Of a DNA stretch of 64,000 nt, positions 1-10,899 are shown one piece after another. The DNA is from Rutidosis leptorrhynchoides (Eukaryota > Streptophyta > Magnoliopsida > Asterales > Asteraceae): NCBI RefSeq assembly GCF_046630445.1, contig NC_092334.1, forward strand, positions 192,392,501 through 192,456,500, in the 5' to 3' direction. Every line of letters begins with the position of its first letter. Positions within the stretch are counted from its first letter, which is position 1. The notes under the pieces are model-generated. The model did no database searches. It was not told the DNA's origin and was given only the letters and a program-made list of their open reading frames with translations. Made by a program: the position numbers and the translations under genes.

Positions 1-573
1 CAATTTGATTTTGATGCTTTTTAGTGTAATTAGGCTTAAATTGTTTATGTATTATGCTTGTATAACCTAGATTGATGCTGTTTAACATGATTAGAAGCCT
101 TAAACTTCAAATTTTGAGTAATCTAGGGTTTGTGTTCTTGAGCAATTTGGGGCTTTTTGATATAAACAGGTTATGGCCGATTTTTGTCATGAATTGTTGA
201 TAAATTAAGTAGTGTAACATGTCTAGGTAGTTAAATGATCCAAACTTTGAGCCTAAACATGATTTTGAGAATTAAAGTGGACTTTTTCAAGTCTAAAAAT
301 TCATGAACTTGATTTTTGAAAGATAATGCCATTTGAGACTTGTTTAATTGCTAGTAATGATTATTTTGACATGTTATTTGAGTTGAATGCTTATGAACTT
401 GGCGAACATTTTCGTATATGCTTATTTGAAAAAGTGTAGATTTGATGAAAATGTGAAAATGAACTTAAGTTTGATATAAATTGATCATGTCATTGTGATT
501 ATTTTGATTGATGATTTTGCTGACACTAATGCATATTTGGATGCACAAAAATTGTGTTTGATGTGTTTTGCAG
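1..573 (+). other. AT-rich non-coding stretch ending in a 3' splice site
   Basis: No coding sequence is visible. The stretch is T-rich and ends in a run of pyrimidines followed by TTTTGCAG at 566-573, a good plant 3' splice acceptor, exactly where the open frame of the Athila-like protein begins. I read it as the 3' part of an intron or leader of that element, whose first exon lies before the window. Confidence 0.45.
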
Positions 574-1920
574 ACTGAAAGGGGTGAATCTTCATCCCAA
601 GCCCGCAATGCTCCTGCTGAGAATGCGGAACAACAGGAGGTGGATAACTACTACAAGCAGGATATACCTCATCCAGTCATGACCTTTTCTGATATGCACT
701 TGGAAGAGTTGCACCCGAACCTGAGATTTGACAGACTTTGGATAGATTATCCAAAATATCAAAGGGGTTTGCATACTCTTCATTCTAAGGTTGTTGAGGT
801 ACCGAGGGTCATAGAATGGGGACCCTTAGAAGCTGTAGAATTGGTCGGGCCAATTAGGGAATTACTTGTACAGAGGTATGGTAATTCTACTTTTAATGAC
901 TGGGTACGTTTATTCACCATGCGTAGACCTGTATATAAAGTATGGTGTGAAGAATTGTTGTGTAGTATAGAGTTGAATGATCGGGTAGCTAGCTTAACCG
1001 ATCGTTCTTTTATTAGATTTTTGTTAGGCGGTTCGATGCGCCACATGTCTTTACTGGACATGGCTCAGGCTTTACGTATATATACGCCTGAGGAGTTAGC
1101 ATCTGCCGATTGTAGAGGGTTGATACTAAACGGTAGAAAGATAGATGAAAATTTTGATACACACGGTGTGTGGAGTCAAATGACAAGCCATCACCGTTTC
1201 AAAGGGGGAAATTACTCTTATTTGGATATAGATAGAGCCGAATTAAGAGTGATTCATAGGTTTTTAGCTAATTCGATTACACAAAGGGGTAAGAACAAGG
1301 AAAAAGTAAATGAACATGATTTGTTTTACCATATGTGTATTCGAGACCCACAAAGCGCTGTAAGTATACCATATTGTGTGGGTTATTATTTATCAGCTAT
1401 GGTTCGGGGGATGCGACCGCATAGCATAATAGGAGGTGGTATTTTTATTACTTTGATTGGTGAATATCTCGGTGTGGATATAAGTCAGGGGGGATTATTA
1501 GTAGAAGAACCAGAACCCCGCGATACTATAGGTTTAAATGTATACCATGGTGCGAAAGTTTTGAAGAGGCGAAATAACGCCGCAGTACAATACCATGGTA
1601 GACATCCACAGGTTGAGAGAAACCAACAACAAGGTAATGTAGGAGGGGGGAATGAGATGCAAGAAATGCAAAGGTTTATAGCTTCTCTGGAATACGAAAA
1701 TGCTAGACAGAGAGCATTTGAAGATTGGCAAGTTCATCAGAACCAAATCATAGCTCATTGCCAACATATAGGTAGAAACTATATTCCTACACCGAAACCC
1801 ATCTTCCCTCCCTGGTCTATAGAGATGCAGCCACCATATCCTACGTATAACCCTACCGAAGCATTCTATAGCACCTATGGTTATGCCTGGAACCCCTATT
1901 GGTACCAGTATCATCCCTAG
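574..1920 (+). CDS. Athila-type retrotransposon ORF (Orf1 C-terminal domain-like)
   Basis: Open frame of about 448 codons ending in TAG. There is no ATG at its 5' end; the first in-frame ATG is at 679, and the frame opens right after a TTTTGCAG acceptor, so this is probably a downstream exon. The middle part (RVIHRFLANSITQRGKNKEKVNEHDLFYH, given here only by its key groups RFLANSI and HDLFYH, then SIPYCVGYYL) resembles the ATHILA/Arabidopsis retrotransposon Orf1 family. The last 120 residues are rich in Gln, Asn, Pro and Tyr. No zinc knuckle, protease or RT is present. It lies 2 kb upstream of the element's 3' LTR, the place where Athila and Calypso elements keep a third, env-like ORF that is expressed by splicing. 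I see no clear signal peptide or membrane anchor, so the env role is only positional. The frame is undamaged. Confidence 0.6.
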   Translation, partial: TERGESSSQARNAPAENAEQQEVDNYYKQDIPHPVMTFSDMHLEELHPNLRFDRLWIDYPKYQRGLHTLHSKVVEVPRVIEWGPLEAVELVGPIRELLVQRYGNSTFNDWVRLFTMRRPVYKVWCEELLCSIELNDRVASLTDRSFIRFLLGGSMRHMSLLDMAQALRIYTPEELASADCRGLILNGRKIDENFDTHGVWSQMTSHHRFKGGNYSYLDIDRAELRVIHRFLANSITQRGKNKEKVNEHDLFYHMCIRDPQSAVSIPYCVGYYLSAMVRGMRPHSIIGGGIFITLIGEYLGVDISQGGLLVEEPEPRDTIGLNVYHGAKVLKRRNNAAVQYHGRHPQVERNQQQGNVGGGNEMQEMQRFIASLEYENARQRAFEDWQVHQNQIIAHCQHIGRNYIPTPKPIFPPWSIEMQPPYPTYNPTEAFYSTYGYAWNPYWYQYHP

Positions 1921-3996
1921 TATACTTATTTTTTTTGTAATTTGTAATTATTGATACGTTTAATACTTTTGTTAATATTGTAATCATTTTTATAATTATC
2001 TAACTTTTATTCTTAGATTTTAATAATTTTTGAATGTGGGGTAATATACCAAACTTCAAAAATATGTATATATGTTTGCAGTTTATCTTATGTACACAAC
2101 AGGGTAAAACAACGCATTTTCAAAGACTGGCATTAAGTTCAGCAAAAGCAACTAATTTTGACGACAAGATGCAAAATATATGTGAAATAACAACAAGACG
2201 GAATGAACAAATGATGTGCACCATTTATCATTCAGCAAACAAACGCCAATATATTTGGAAACTTTGGTAAAAATTTAATCATTTTCACACAAATCACCCT
2301 CAATAATTTAAATTGTTACTGATTTCTTGCAAATGAGGGCATTGCAAGATCTTAAGTGTGGGAAGGGGTTAAATTCTTTCGGATTTTAAAATTTTTATCT
2401 TAAACACTTGGTTACCATTAAAAATACTAGTAAAGCAGTAGTTGTATTAGAATCTAGTGCTCTCTGATAAAAAAAAAAAAGAACAGCCCTAGTCTTATAT
2501 ACTAACTACCCAATTCTAGTAAAAATTTTCAAAATTTTCAAATAAATGAATTTAAAATCATGTTTATATATATTTATGAACGGTGAAAACTAGGTGTTAA
2601 TACAGAAATTATCGTTACCTCGGAAAGGACATAAATTGAGAAACAAACTAAAATGTTAAAATTCATTTAAAATGGAATAGAGGACGATAAAAAGGAAAAT
2701 AAAAGCCAAGTGTGGAAAAATTTACCAAGTTATCTTAAACATATGTCACATATTTCTGTAACAAATAACTGAAAATACTTTTGCTTTGGACTAAACTAAA
2801 CTGTTTTACCCGATGAAAGAAAAGAAAAGATGGATCAACACGATGAATCAATTCCATCATTAAAAGGAAGTAAAGTCTTCCGAAAAAGACACGCGCTTCT
2901 TGATTTAGGTCATGAACTTGTCGTCCAGACCAGCTGTAGGTTGACGAAAAATCTAGAAAAGTCATCACTAAAATCAGCAGGAAATCCACGAACCTCAACA
3001 TTAAACAGGGTCGCCAAGTGGTCAGATTTATCCTAACCATGAGAAGGATTTATCTCGTACAATGGGGGGCACCATGCAAATTAGCTGGACAAGACTAATG
3101 AATCAGATCCCCAGAAAGGATAATCTCCTTAAAGATTAAAAATCAGCTTTTAAGACTGATATTACTCAATCCTAGAGATTGACCTTAAAGATTGATAATT
3201 ACAAACTCATGGAATTCAATGATATCTAAACTCGAGCTTGAACGAGAAAATATTTTGATCAAAATTACAAACCAATTTGTTTTCTGAAAACCCTATTTTC
3301 AATGCGTTCATTACCATTGAACGTAAAATCCTAGGAATTCACCTGGAATTCATTAGGTCACCTGAACCAAATCGGGTATCAACCGTAAGAACGGTGGTTG
3401 CATAGTGGTCAAAGACAGGACCTTGTGCCAGACCGAAAAATTATGAGGGTGAGCTTTACTATTGCTCCTACAAAGGATAGTAATTGCGTCCGACACGTTA
3501 TAGACCATAATTAAAAGCATGTCAGGGGACATTGCCTTAACAGTTGCTTGTTCAACGCTTTCCTTTACAACCGGACGGTAGTTTACCGAAAGGTAATATA
3601 CGGGACAAGTAAACTGGACGTGTTGCTTTCCAAATACAAGGTTAGCAAGTGGGTGACACAAAACCATAAGTTTTGAGCTAAAATTTTCAAACTGAAACCC
3701 ACCAAACCCACAAAAATATTTTGCAAACACCGGTAAAGGGTTATCCCGGAAAACTTATCTAGGGTAAAAACTAGATTTAATTTTCAAAAGATCAAATGTT
3801 TTCATAAAGATCCAATTTCCTTAATGGATCTAAATTTTTATAGTCATGTGGGACTGTAAACCATATCGTTACTACCATTGTTTATACCGTCGTGTAGAAA
3901 ATCACTGATGTACAAAGTGTGAAGAATAAAGAAGTGATTCTAGTATTTCAAGACGATATTGCTTGAGGACAAGCAACGCTCAAGTGTGGGAATATT
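1921..3996 (+). other. Athila-like element: non-coding spacer and polypurine tract
   Basis: No convincing coding sequence. This is the long spacer between the last ORF and the 3' LTR, as in Athila-type elements. It ends with GAGGACAAGC and CAAGTGTGGGAATAT (about 3965-3996), the purine-rich block that serves as plus-strand primer just before the LTR start TGATAATG. A similar AAGTGTGGGAAGGGG block occurs at 2353-2368 and may be a second polypurine tract or an old duplicate. Confidence 0.5.
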
Positions 3997-5977
3997 TGAT
4001 AATGCTAAAAACGAACATATATTTCATAGCATTATTCCTCAAGAAAGACAAGCTTTTAGTTGCAATTGTTCTATTTACAAGTGATATTCGTTTAAATAAT
4101 AAAAGGTGAAGACAAAAGACAGATTTGACGAATTGAAGACGCAAACGACCAAAAAGCTCAAAAGTACAAAAGACAATCAAAGAGGTTCCAATTATTGATA
4201 AGAAACGTCTCGAAATTACAAGAGTACAAGATTCAAAACGCAAAGTACAAGATATTAAATTGTACGCAAGGACGTTCGAAAATCCGGAACCGGGACCAGA
4301 GTCAACTCTCAACGCTCCACGCAACGGACTAAAAATTACAAGTTAACTATGTATATAAATATAATATAATATATAATTAATTATATTAATTATATATATA
4401 TTATATTTATAAATAAAAACCGTCGGCAGAGAAAGACTCCAAAGTTGTGAGCTGTAATTTCAATCTCCGCGACTCGCGGAGTTTGAAGGCAAAAATGCCG
4501 CGAGTCGCGGAGCCCCAATTTCAGAAAATCCCTATAAAGCTCGCGCATTCTGATCGTAATCCATCATCTTTTTTTTCTTCTTCTCCTCATACGTAAAATA
4601 TATATATATATAATTTATATTTTAATTTTAATTATAATTCTAATAATAAGGGTATGTTAGCGAATGTTGTAAGGGTGTAAGTCGAAATTCTGTCCGTGTA
4701 ACGCTACGCTATTTTTAATCATTGTAAGTTATGTTCAACCTTTTTACATTAATGTCTCGTAGCTAAGTTATTATTATGCTTATTTAAAACGAAGTAATCA
4801 TGATGTTGGGCTAATTACTAAAATTGGGTAATTGGGCTTTGTACCATAATTGGGGTTTGGACAAAAGAACGACACTTGTGGAAATTAAACTATGGGCTAT
4901 TAATGGGCTTTATATTTGTTTAACTAAATGATAGTTTGTTAATGTTAATATAAAGATTTACAATTGGGCGTCCCTATAAATTACCATATACACTCAATCG
5001 GACACGATGGGTGGGGTATTTATATGTACGAATAATCATTCATTTAACCGGACACGGGAATGGATTAATAGCCACTAGAATAATTAAAACAGGGGTGAAA
5101 TTATGTACAAGGACACTTGGTATAATTGATAACAAAATATTAAAACCTTGGGTTACACTCAGTCGACATCCTGGTGTAATTATTAAACAAAGTATTAAAA
5201 TCTTGTTACAGTTTAAGTCCCCAATTAGTTGGAATATTTAACTTCGGGTATAAGGATAATTTGACGAGGACACTCGCACTTTATATTTATGACTGATGGA
5301 CTGTTATGGACAAAAACCAGACGGACATATTAAATAATCCAGGACAAAGGACAATTAACCCATGGGCATAAAACTAAAATCAACACGTCAAACATCATGA
5401 TTACGGAAGTTTAAATAAGCATAATTCTTTTATTTCATATTTAATTTCTTTTATATTTAATTGCACTTCTAATTATTGCATTTTTATTGTTATTTTATTT
5501 AATTGCACTTTTAATTATCGTACTCTTTAATTATCGCAAGTTTATTTTATCGCACTATTATTATTCGCAATTTCATTATCGTTATTTACTTTACGCTTTA
5601 ATTTAAGTCTTGTATTTATTTTTAATATTTTACATTTGGTTTTAACTGCGACTAAAGTTTTAAAATCGACAAACCGGTCATTAAACGGTAAAAACCCCCC
5701 TTTATAATAATAATATTACTTATATATATATTTGTATTTTTATAAAAGTAAACTAATATAGCGTTAAGCTTTGTTTAAAGATTTCCCTGTGGAACGAACC
5801 GGACTTACTAAAAACTACACTACTGTACGATTAGGTACACTGCCTATAAGTGTTGTAGCAAGGTTTAAGTATATCCATTCTCTAAATAAATAAATATCTT
5901 GTGTAAAATTGTATCGTATTTAATAGTATTTCCTTGTAAAATTTAATAGTATTTTATACCACTCCGCTACCACATCA
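3997..5977 (+). mobile_element. 3' LTR of Athila-like Ty3/gypsy element
   Basis: It runs from TGATAATGC to CCACATCA, giving the 4-bp terminal inverted repeat TGAT/ATCA, and is 1981 bp long. A polypurine block lies directly before it. The right end falls exactly in the F-box coding sequence on the other strand, so the LTR supplies that gene's final TGA. The probable 5-bp target duplication is gacac (5978-5982); its partner would be left of the window. The LTR has a TATA box at 4533-4538 preceded by two CpG-rich palindromes. Confidence 0.75.
4465..4538 (+). promoter_or_regulatory. Athila LTR promoter: paired palindromes plus TATA box
   Basis: CTCCGCGACTCGCGGAG at 4465-4481 is a perfect palindrome with 8-bp arms and one central base. 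CCGCGAGTCGCGG at 4498-4510 is another (6-bp arms). The second copy, extended to 4512, is also the exact reverse complement of the first 15 bases of the first, so the two can pair in a 15-bp stem around an 18-nt loop. TATAAA follows at 4533-4538, 22 bp downstream. Confidence 0.7.
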
Positions 5978-6637
5978 GACACGCAATTCATAAGTCCAGA
6001 AACAAGTCATGCATTCTGGTTTTACTGAGACGACTTCCCATCCTTGGTCTTGTGGAAAATAACCATTATGACCATTGGCTAGGCAGCATGTTGTAATGTC
6101 ATCAAAAGGACGAGGGTTTCGTAATGTCCAACAGCCCCGTAATAATCTAAACACCTTGTTTCTCACCCCAATTACTGAATCCGTCACTTGTGGGAAGGTT
6201 TTATTTAAAAGTTGCAATCCGATGTTCTTTTTCTCACTTTGGTAAGAAGCGAACATCACTAACCCGTAAGCATAACATGCTTATTTATGTTGCATGTTAG
6301 AAGCTCTTTCTAATTCACGAAATCCTATGTTGGGATATGTTGAGTCAAAATAGGTTCTTAACACGTAGCGTAAAATTGCATTTGGGTTCCCCGCATTTAA
6401 TGCTTTAAAGAAAACACGGCGTAACTTACGGTCTCCCCAATGTGATATACCCCACCTATCAAAGGAAAGCCTTTTATAAACTAGGGCATTTCCGGAAAGT
6501 CTTTCAAATGTTTGACAAGTTAATTTCGCCATAACTAAATGTGCTGATGAATTCTGACCGACTCTAGGCAAGATTTCCTCAATCATATCCTCTGGTAGGT
6601 CTTCTAAAATATTCGGTTGTCTACCCTTAACGTCCAT
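5975..6637 (-). pseudogene. F-box protein (At1g67623/At2g35280-like), nonsense-broken and 3'-truncated
   Basis: ATG at 6637-6635. The N-terminus has an F-box (LEDLPEDMIEEILPRVG, residues about 10-55), which in this family binds SKP1 of an SCF ubiquitin ligase. It is followed by the Sel1/TPR-like stretch of the At1g67623 group (FKALNAGNPNAILRY, then after the break YAYGLVMFASY) and Cys-rich C-terminal parts (CCLANGH, CMTC). A single in-frame TAA at 6281-6283 interrupts otherwise continuous homology; both halves are in the same frame. The final TGA (5975-5977) belongs to the Athila LTR, so the true C-terminus is cut off. Upstream on the same strand lie an acidic ORF, a tRNA-Met PBS and an LTR, which places the gene inside a minus-strand LTR retroelement. 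A 3' splice-like TATTTTACAG lies just upstream of the ATG. Confidence 0.7.
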
Positions 6638-6774
6638 TTTGTTTTTATACTGTAAAATAGACAAGGATTAGATTCGTAAAAGATAATTAACAAACAATAC
6701 AAGCAATTTTTACATAGAACATAAAAGTACAAGCATACTACAATACATATAATACAGAACATGATTACAACCCT
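6638..6774 (-). other. Spacer between acidic ORF and F-box ORF
   Basis: Non-coding AT-rich link of 137 bp on the minus strand. It ends in TATTTTACAG about 13 bp before the F-box ATG, which would fit an intron acceptor and hence splicing between the two ORFs. This is unproven. Confidence 0.3.
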
Positions 6775-7410
6775 CTAATCTGAATCACTGGTTTCTTCTT
6801 CTTCGGACTTGGTTCGTTTTCCTAATTTTCAAGGAATATATGGTGTTCCTCTAATACGAGCCATCGTTTTCCATAATGGTTTAGAAAAACCTGGTGGTTT
6901 AGAGGTTCCCGGGTCATTATTACATTTTAGGAAATACGGATGTTGTCGATACATATAAAGTTCATCGGGGTTGGAATCGGGTTTCTCTATTTTTATACTT
7001 TTTCCCTTATTATTTTCTTTCGCTTTATTAAATTGGGTCGAGGTAATTTCTATAACATCATCGGAATTCTCATCGGGATCCGATTCATCAGAAAATTGGT
7101 AATCTTCCCAATATTTTGCTTCCTCGGCGGAAACACCATTGTCCATTATCAATTTTGGTCCGTTGGTTGAGGATTTTCTTTTATTTAATTGATTTACTAT
7201 AGGTATCAATATTTCTTCCTCCGGAACCTCTTCTTCTTCTGGTTCCTCCTCTTTCGATTCCTCCTCTTCTGGTTCATCTTCTTCCGGTTCCTCCTCTTCC
7301 AGTTCCTCCTCTTCCGGTTCCTCTTCGGGAATTTGTGAATCTTCCCAAAATATATTTGACTCTTCATTATTATTAGGTGAATCAATGAGATTTGTACTAG
7401 AGGTAGACAT
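6775..7410 (-). pseudogene. Glu-rich acidic ORF of an LTR element, one nonsense codon near its end
   Basis: ATG at 7410-7408, 200 bp downstream of the element's PBS. Residues about 27-67 are a run of EEEPEEE-type repeats (repeated GAACCGGAAGAGGAA units in DNA), followed by a Ser/Asp-rich region (SDESDPDENSDD) and a basic C-terminal end. Translation stops at TGA 6831-6829, but the same frame continues with 17 further codons of similar charged composition (ending EEEETSDSD) to a TAG at 6777-6775. The TGA sits where a CGA Arg codon would fit, so a CpG-to-TpG change is the likely cause. No known domain is recognised. It occupies the place of gag in this element but has no zinc knuckle or protease. 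Function unknown. Confidence 0.5.
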
Positions 7411-7609
7411 CTATCATACAATATCAAACACGTTAAGAGATTAATATATCACATAATATTTACATGTTAATAATATATAGTTTCTAACAAAAAAAAATGT
7501 TAAGCAATAGTTTTTGAAGAAAAACACGGTCGAAGTCCAGACTCACTAATGCATCCTAACAAACACGGTAAGACACACTAATGCAATTTTCTGGTTCTCT
7601 AAGACCAAC

Positions 7610-7622
7610 GCTCAGATACCAA
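7610..7622 (-). other. Primer binding site (initiator tRNA-Met), minus-strand element
   Basis: On the minus strand TTGGTATCTGAGC lies 6 bp inside the LTR end. It matches the usual plant gypsy PBS TTGGTATCAGAGC with one mismatch. It fixes the orientation: the LTR at 7629-10899 is the 5' LTR and the element reads leftward through the acidic and F-box ORFs. Confidence 0.75.
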
Positions 7623-7628
7623 CTGAAA

Positions 7629-10600
7629 TGTCCCGTTCATATTGATTATAAACGTTCCATATTAATTGATTTCGTCGCGAGGTTTTGACCTCTATATGAG
7701 ACATTTTTCAAAGACTGCATTCATTTTTAAAACAACCATAACCTTTATTTTATCGATAAAGGTTAAAAAAACATTACGTAGATTATCAAATAATGATAAT
7801 CTAAAATATACCATTTACACACGACCATTACATAATGGTTTACAATAAGAATATATTACATCAAAAATAAGTTTCTTGAATGCAATTTTTACATAATATC
7901 ATACAAGCATGGACTCCAAATCTTGTCCTTATTTTAGTATGCAACAGCGGAGGCTCTCAATAATCACCTGAGAATAAACATGCTTAAAACTTCAACAAAA
8001 ATGTTGGTGAGTTATAGGTTTAACCTATATATTATCAAATCATAATAATAGACCACAAGATTTCATATTTCAATATACATCCCATACATAGAGATAAAAA
8101 TCATTCATATGGTGAACACCTGGTAACCGACATTAACAAGATGCATATAAGAATATCCCCTATCATTCCGGAAAATCCTTCGGACATGATAAAAATGAAT
8201 TCGAAGTACTAAAGCATCCGGTACTTTGGATGGGGTTCATTAGGCCCAATAGATCTATCTTTAGGATTCGCGCTTACCGTACATAGACAAGTATTTTAAT
8301 GTTACCAAGCTAAGGGTATATTTCTGGTTTAAACTCACGTACAATTAGTTTTAGTACTTGTGCCTATTTCGTAAAACATTTATAAAAACAGCGCATGTAT
8401 TCTCAGTCCCAAAAATATATATAAAAGGGAGCAAATGAAACTCACTTTCACAGATTTTTACTTCATCGGGAAGTAAGACTTGGCCATTAGTCGATTCAAG
8501 AACCTATAACAAATATGTACATATATATCAAAGTATGTTCAAAATATATTTACAACATTTTTAATACGTTTTACTGTTTTAAATTTATTAAGTCAGATGT
8601 CCTCGTTAGTAACCTACAACTAGTTGTCCAAAGTCAGATGTACAGAAAAAATTGATATATATTATCTTGAATCAATCCACGACCCAGTGTATACACGTCT
8701 CAGGCTAGATCACAACTCAAAGTATATATATTTTTGGAATCAACCTCAACCCTGTATAGCTAACTCCCACATTACTGCATATAGAGTGTCTATGGTTGTT
8801 CCAAATAATATATATACATGGGTCGATATGATATGTCAAAACATTTGCATACGTGTCTATGGTATCTCAAGAATACATAATATATTAGAATACATGTATA
8901 ATACAATATATGTTAGCTAGGATATGATTTGTATAGATTTGTTAAACATTTCCCGTAGCTAAAATAATCAAAAAAATATCCAATCTTGTTTTACCCATAA
9001 CTTCTTCATTTTAAATCTGTTTTGAGTGAATAAAATTGCTATGGTTTAATATTGAACTCTAATTTAAGAATCTAAACATAAAAAGTATAGGTTTGTAGTC
9101 GGAAATTTAAGTTACATGTCAATTACTAAAGAGGTAGTCATTTCCGTTGAAAAAACGACATCTTGATGACCATTTTGGAAAACATACTTTCACTTTGAGT
9201 TTAACCATAATTTTTAGATATAGTTTCATGTTCATAAGAAAAATTATTTTTCCAGAAGAACAACTTTTAAATCAAAGTTTATCATAGTTTTTAATTAACT
9301 AACCCAAAACAGCCCGCGGTGTTACTACGACGGCGTATGTCCGGTTTTACGGTGTTCTTCGTGTTTCCAGGTTTTAAATCATTAAGTTAGCATATCATAT
9401 AGATATAGAACATGTGTTTAGTTGATTTTAAAAGACAAGTTAGAAGGATTAACTTTTGTTTGTGAACAAGTTTAGAATTAACTAAACTATGTTCTAGTGA
9501 TTACAAGTTTAAACCTTCGAATAAGATAGCTTTATATGTATGAATCGAATGATGTTATGAATATCATTACTACCTCAAGTTTTCTGGATAAAGCTACTGG
9601 AAATGAGAAAAATAGATCTAGCTTCAAAGGATCCTTGGATGGCTTGAAAGTTCTTGAAGCAGAATCATGACACGAAAACAGTTCAAGTAAGATTTTCACT
9701 CGAAATAAGATTGTTATAGTTGTAGAAATTGAATCAAAGTTTGAATATGAATATTACCTTGAATTAGAAAGATAACCTACTGTAAATAACAAAGGTTCCT
9801 TGATCTTAGATGATTACTTGGAATGGATTAGAAAGCTTGGAAGTAGACATGCAAACTTGGAAGTATTCTTGATTTTTATGAAAATATACTTATGAAATTT
9901 ATGAAGAACACTTAGAACTTGAAGATGGAACTTGATAGAGATCAATTAGATGAATAAAATTGAAGAATGAAAGTGTTTGTAGGTGTTTTTGATCGTTGGT
10001 ATATGGATTAGATATAAAGGATATGTAATTTTGTTTTCATGTAAATAAGTCATGAATGATTACTCATATTTTTGTAATTTTATGAGATATTTCATGCTAG
10101 TTGCCAAATGATGGTTCCCACATGTGTTAGGTAACTCACATGGGCTGCTAAGAGCTAATCATTAGAGTGTATATACCAATAGTACATATATCTAAAAGCT
10201 GTGTATTGTACGAGTACGAATACGGGTGCATACGAGTAGAATTGTTGATGAAACTGAACGAGGATGTAATTGTAAGCATTTTTGTTAAGTAGAAGTATTT
10301 TGATAAGTGTCTTGAAGTCTTTCAAAAGTGTAAGAATACATATTAAAACACTACATGTATATACATTTTAACTGAGTCGTTAAGTCATCGTTAGTCGTTA
10401 CATGTAAGTGTTGTTTTGAAACCTTTAGGTTAACGATCTTGTTAAATGTTGTTAACCCATTGTTTATTAAATCAAATGAGATGTTAAATTATTACATTAT
10501 CATGATATCATGATGTATTAATATATCTTAATATGATATATATACATTAAATGTCGTTACAACGATAATCGTTACATATATGTCTCGTTTCAAAATCATT

Positions 10601-10899
10601 AAGTTAGTAGTCTTGTTTTTACATATGTAGTTCAATGTTAATATACTTAATGATATGTTTACTTATCATAATATCATGTTAACTATATATATATCCATAT
10701 ATATGTCATCATATAGTTTTTACAAGTTTTAACGTTCGTGAATCACCGGTCAACTTGGGTGGTCAATTGTCTATATGAAACCTATTTCAATTAATCAAGT
10801 CTTAACAAGTTTGATTTCTTAACATGTTGGAAACACTTAATCATGTAAATATCAATTTCATTTAATATATATAAACATGGAAAAGTTCGGGTCACTACA
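7629..10899 (-). mobile_element. 5' LTR (3.27 kb) of the F-box-carrying LTR element
   Basis: On the minus strand it starts TGTAGTGACCCGAAC at 10899 and ends GAACGGGACA at 7629. A tRNA-Met PBS follows. Beyond 10899 copia integrase sequence begins at once, so the element inserted into a copia copy. The LTR shares with the other gypsy LTRs here the stem-loop at 7993-8006 and a block near 8100-8280 (GAACACCTGG, GTACTTTGGATGGGG, AGATCTATC). A TATA-like TTTATATC lies near 10013-10022 (minus sense). No coding sequence is supported inside. Confidence 0.8.
7993..8006 (-). other. Conserved LTR stem-loop (CAACA/TGTTG)
   Basis: In element sense CAACA-TTTT-TGTTG, a 5-bp stem with a four-T loop. GCATGTTTATTCTCAGG follows about 10 nt downstream. 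It lies about 365 nt before the LTR 3' end. It matches the stem-loops of the five other gypsy LTR families in the window but has an A-U fifth pair. Confidence 0.6.
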
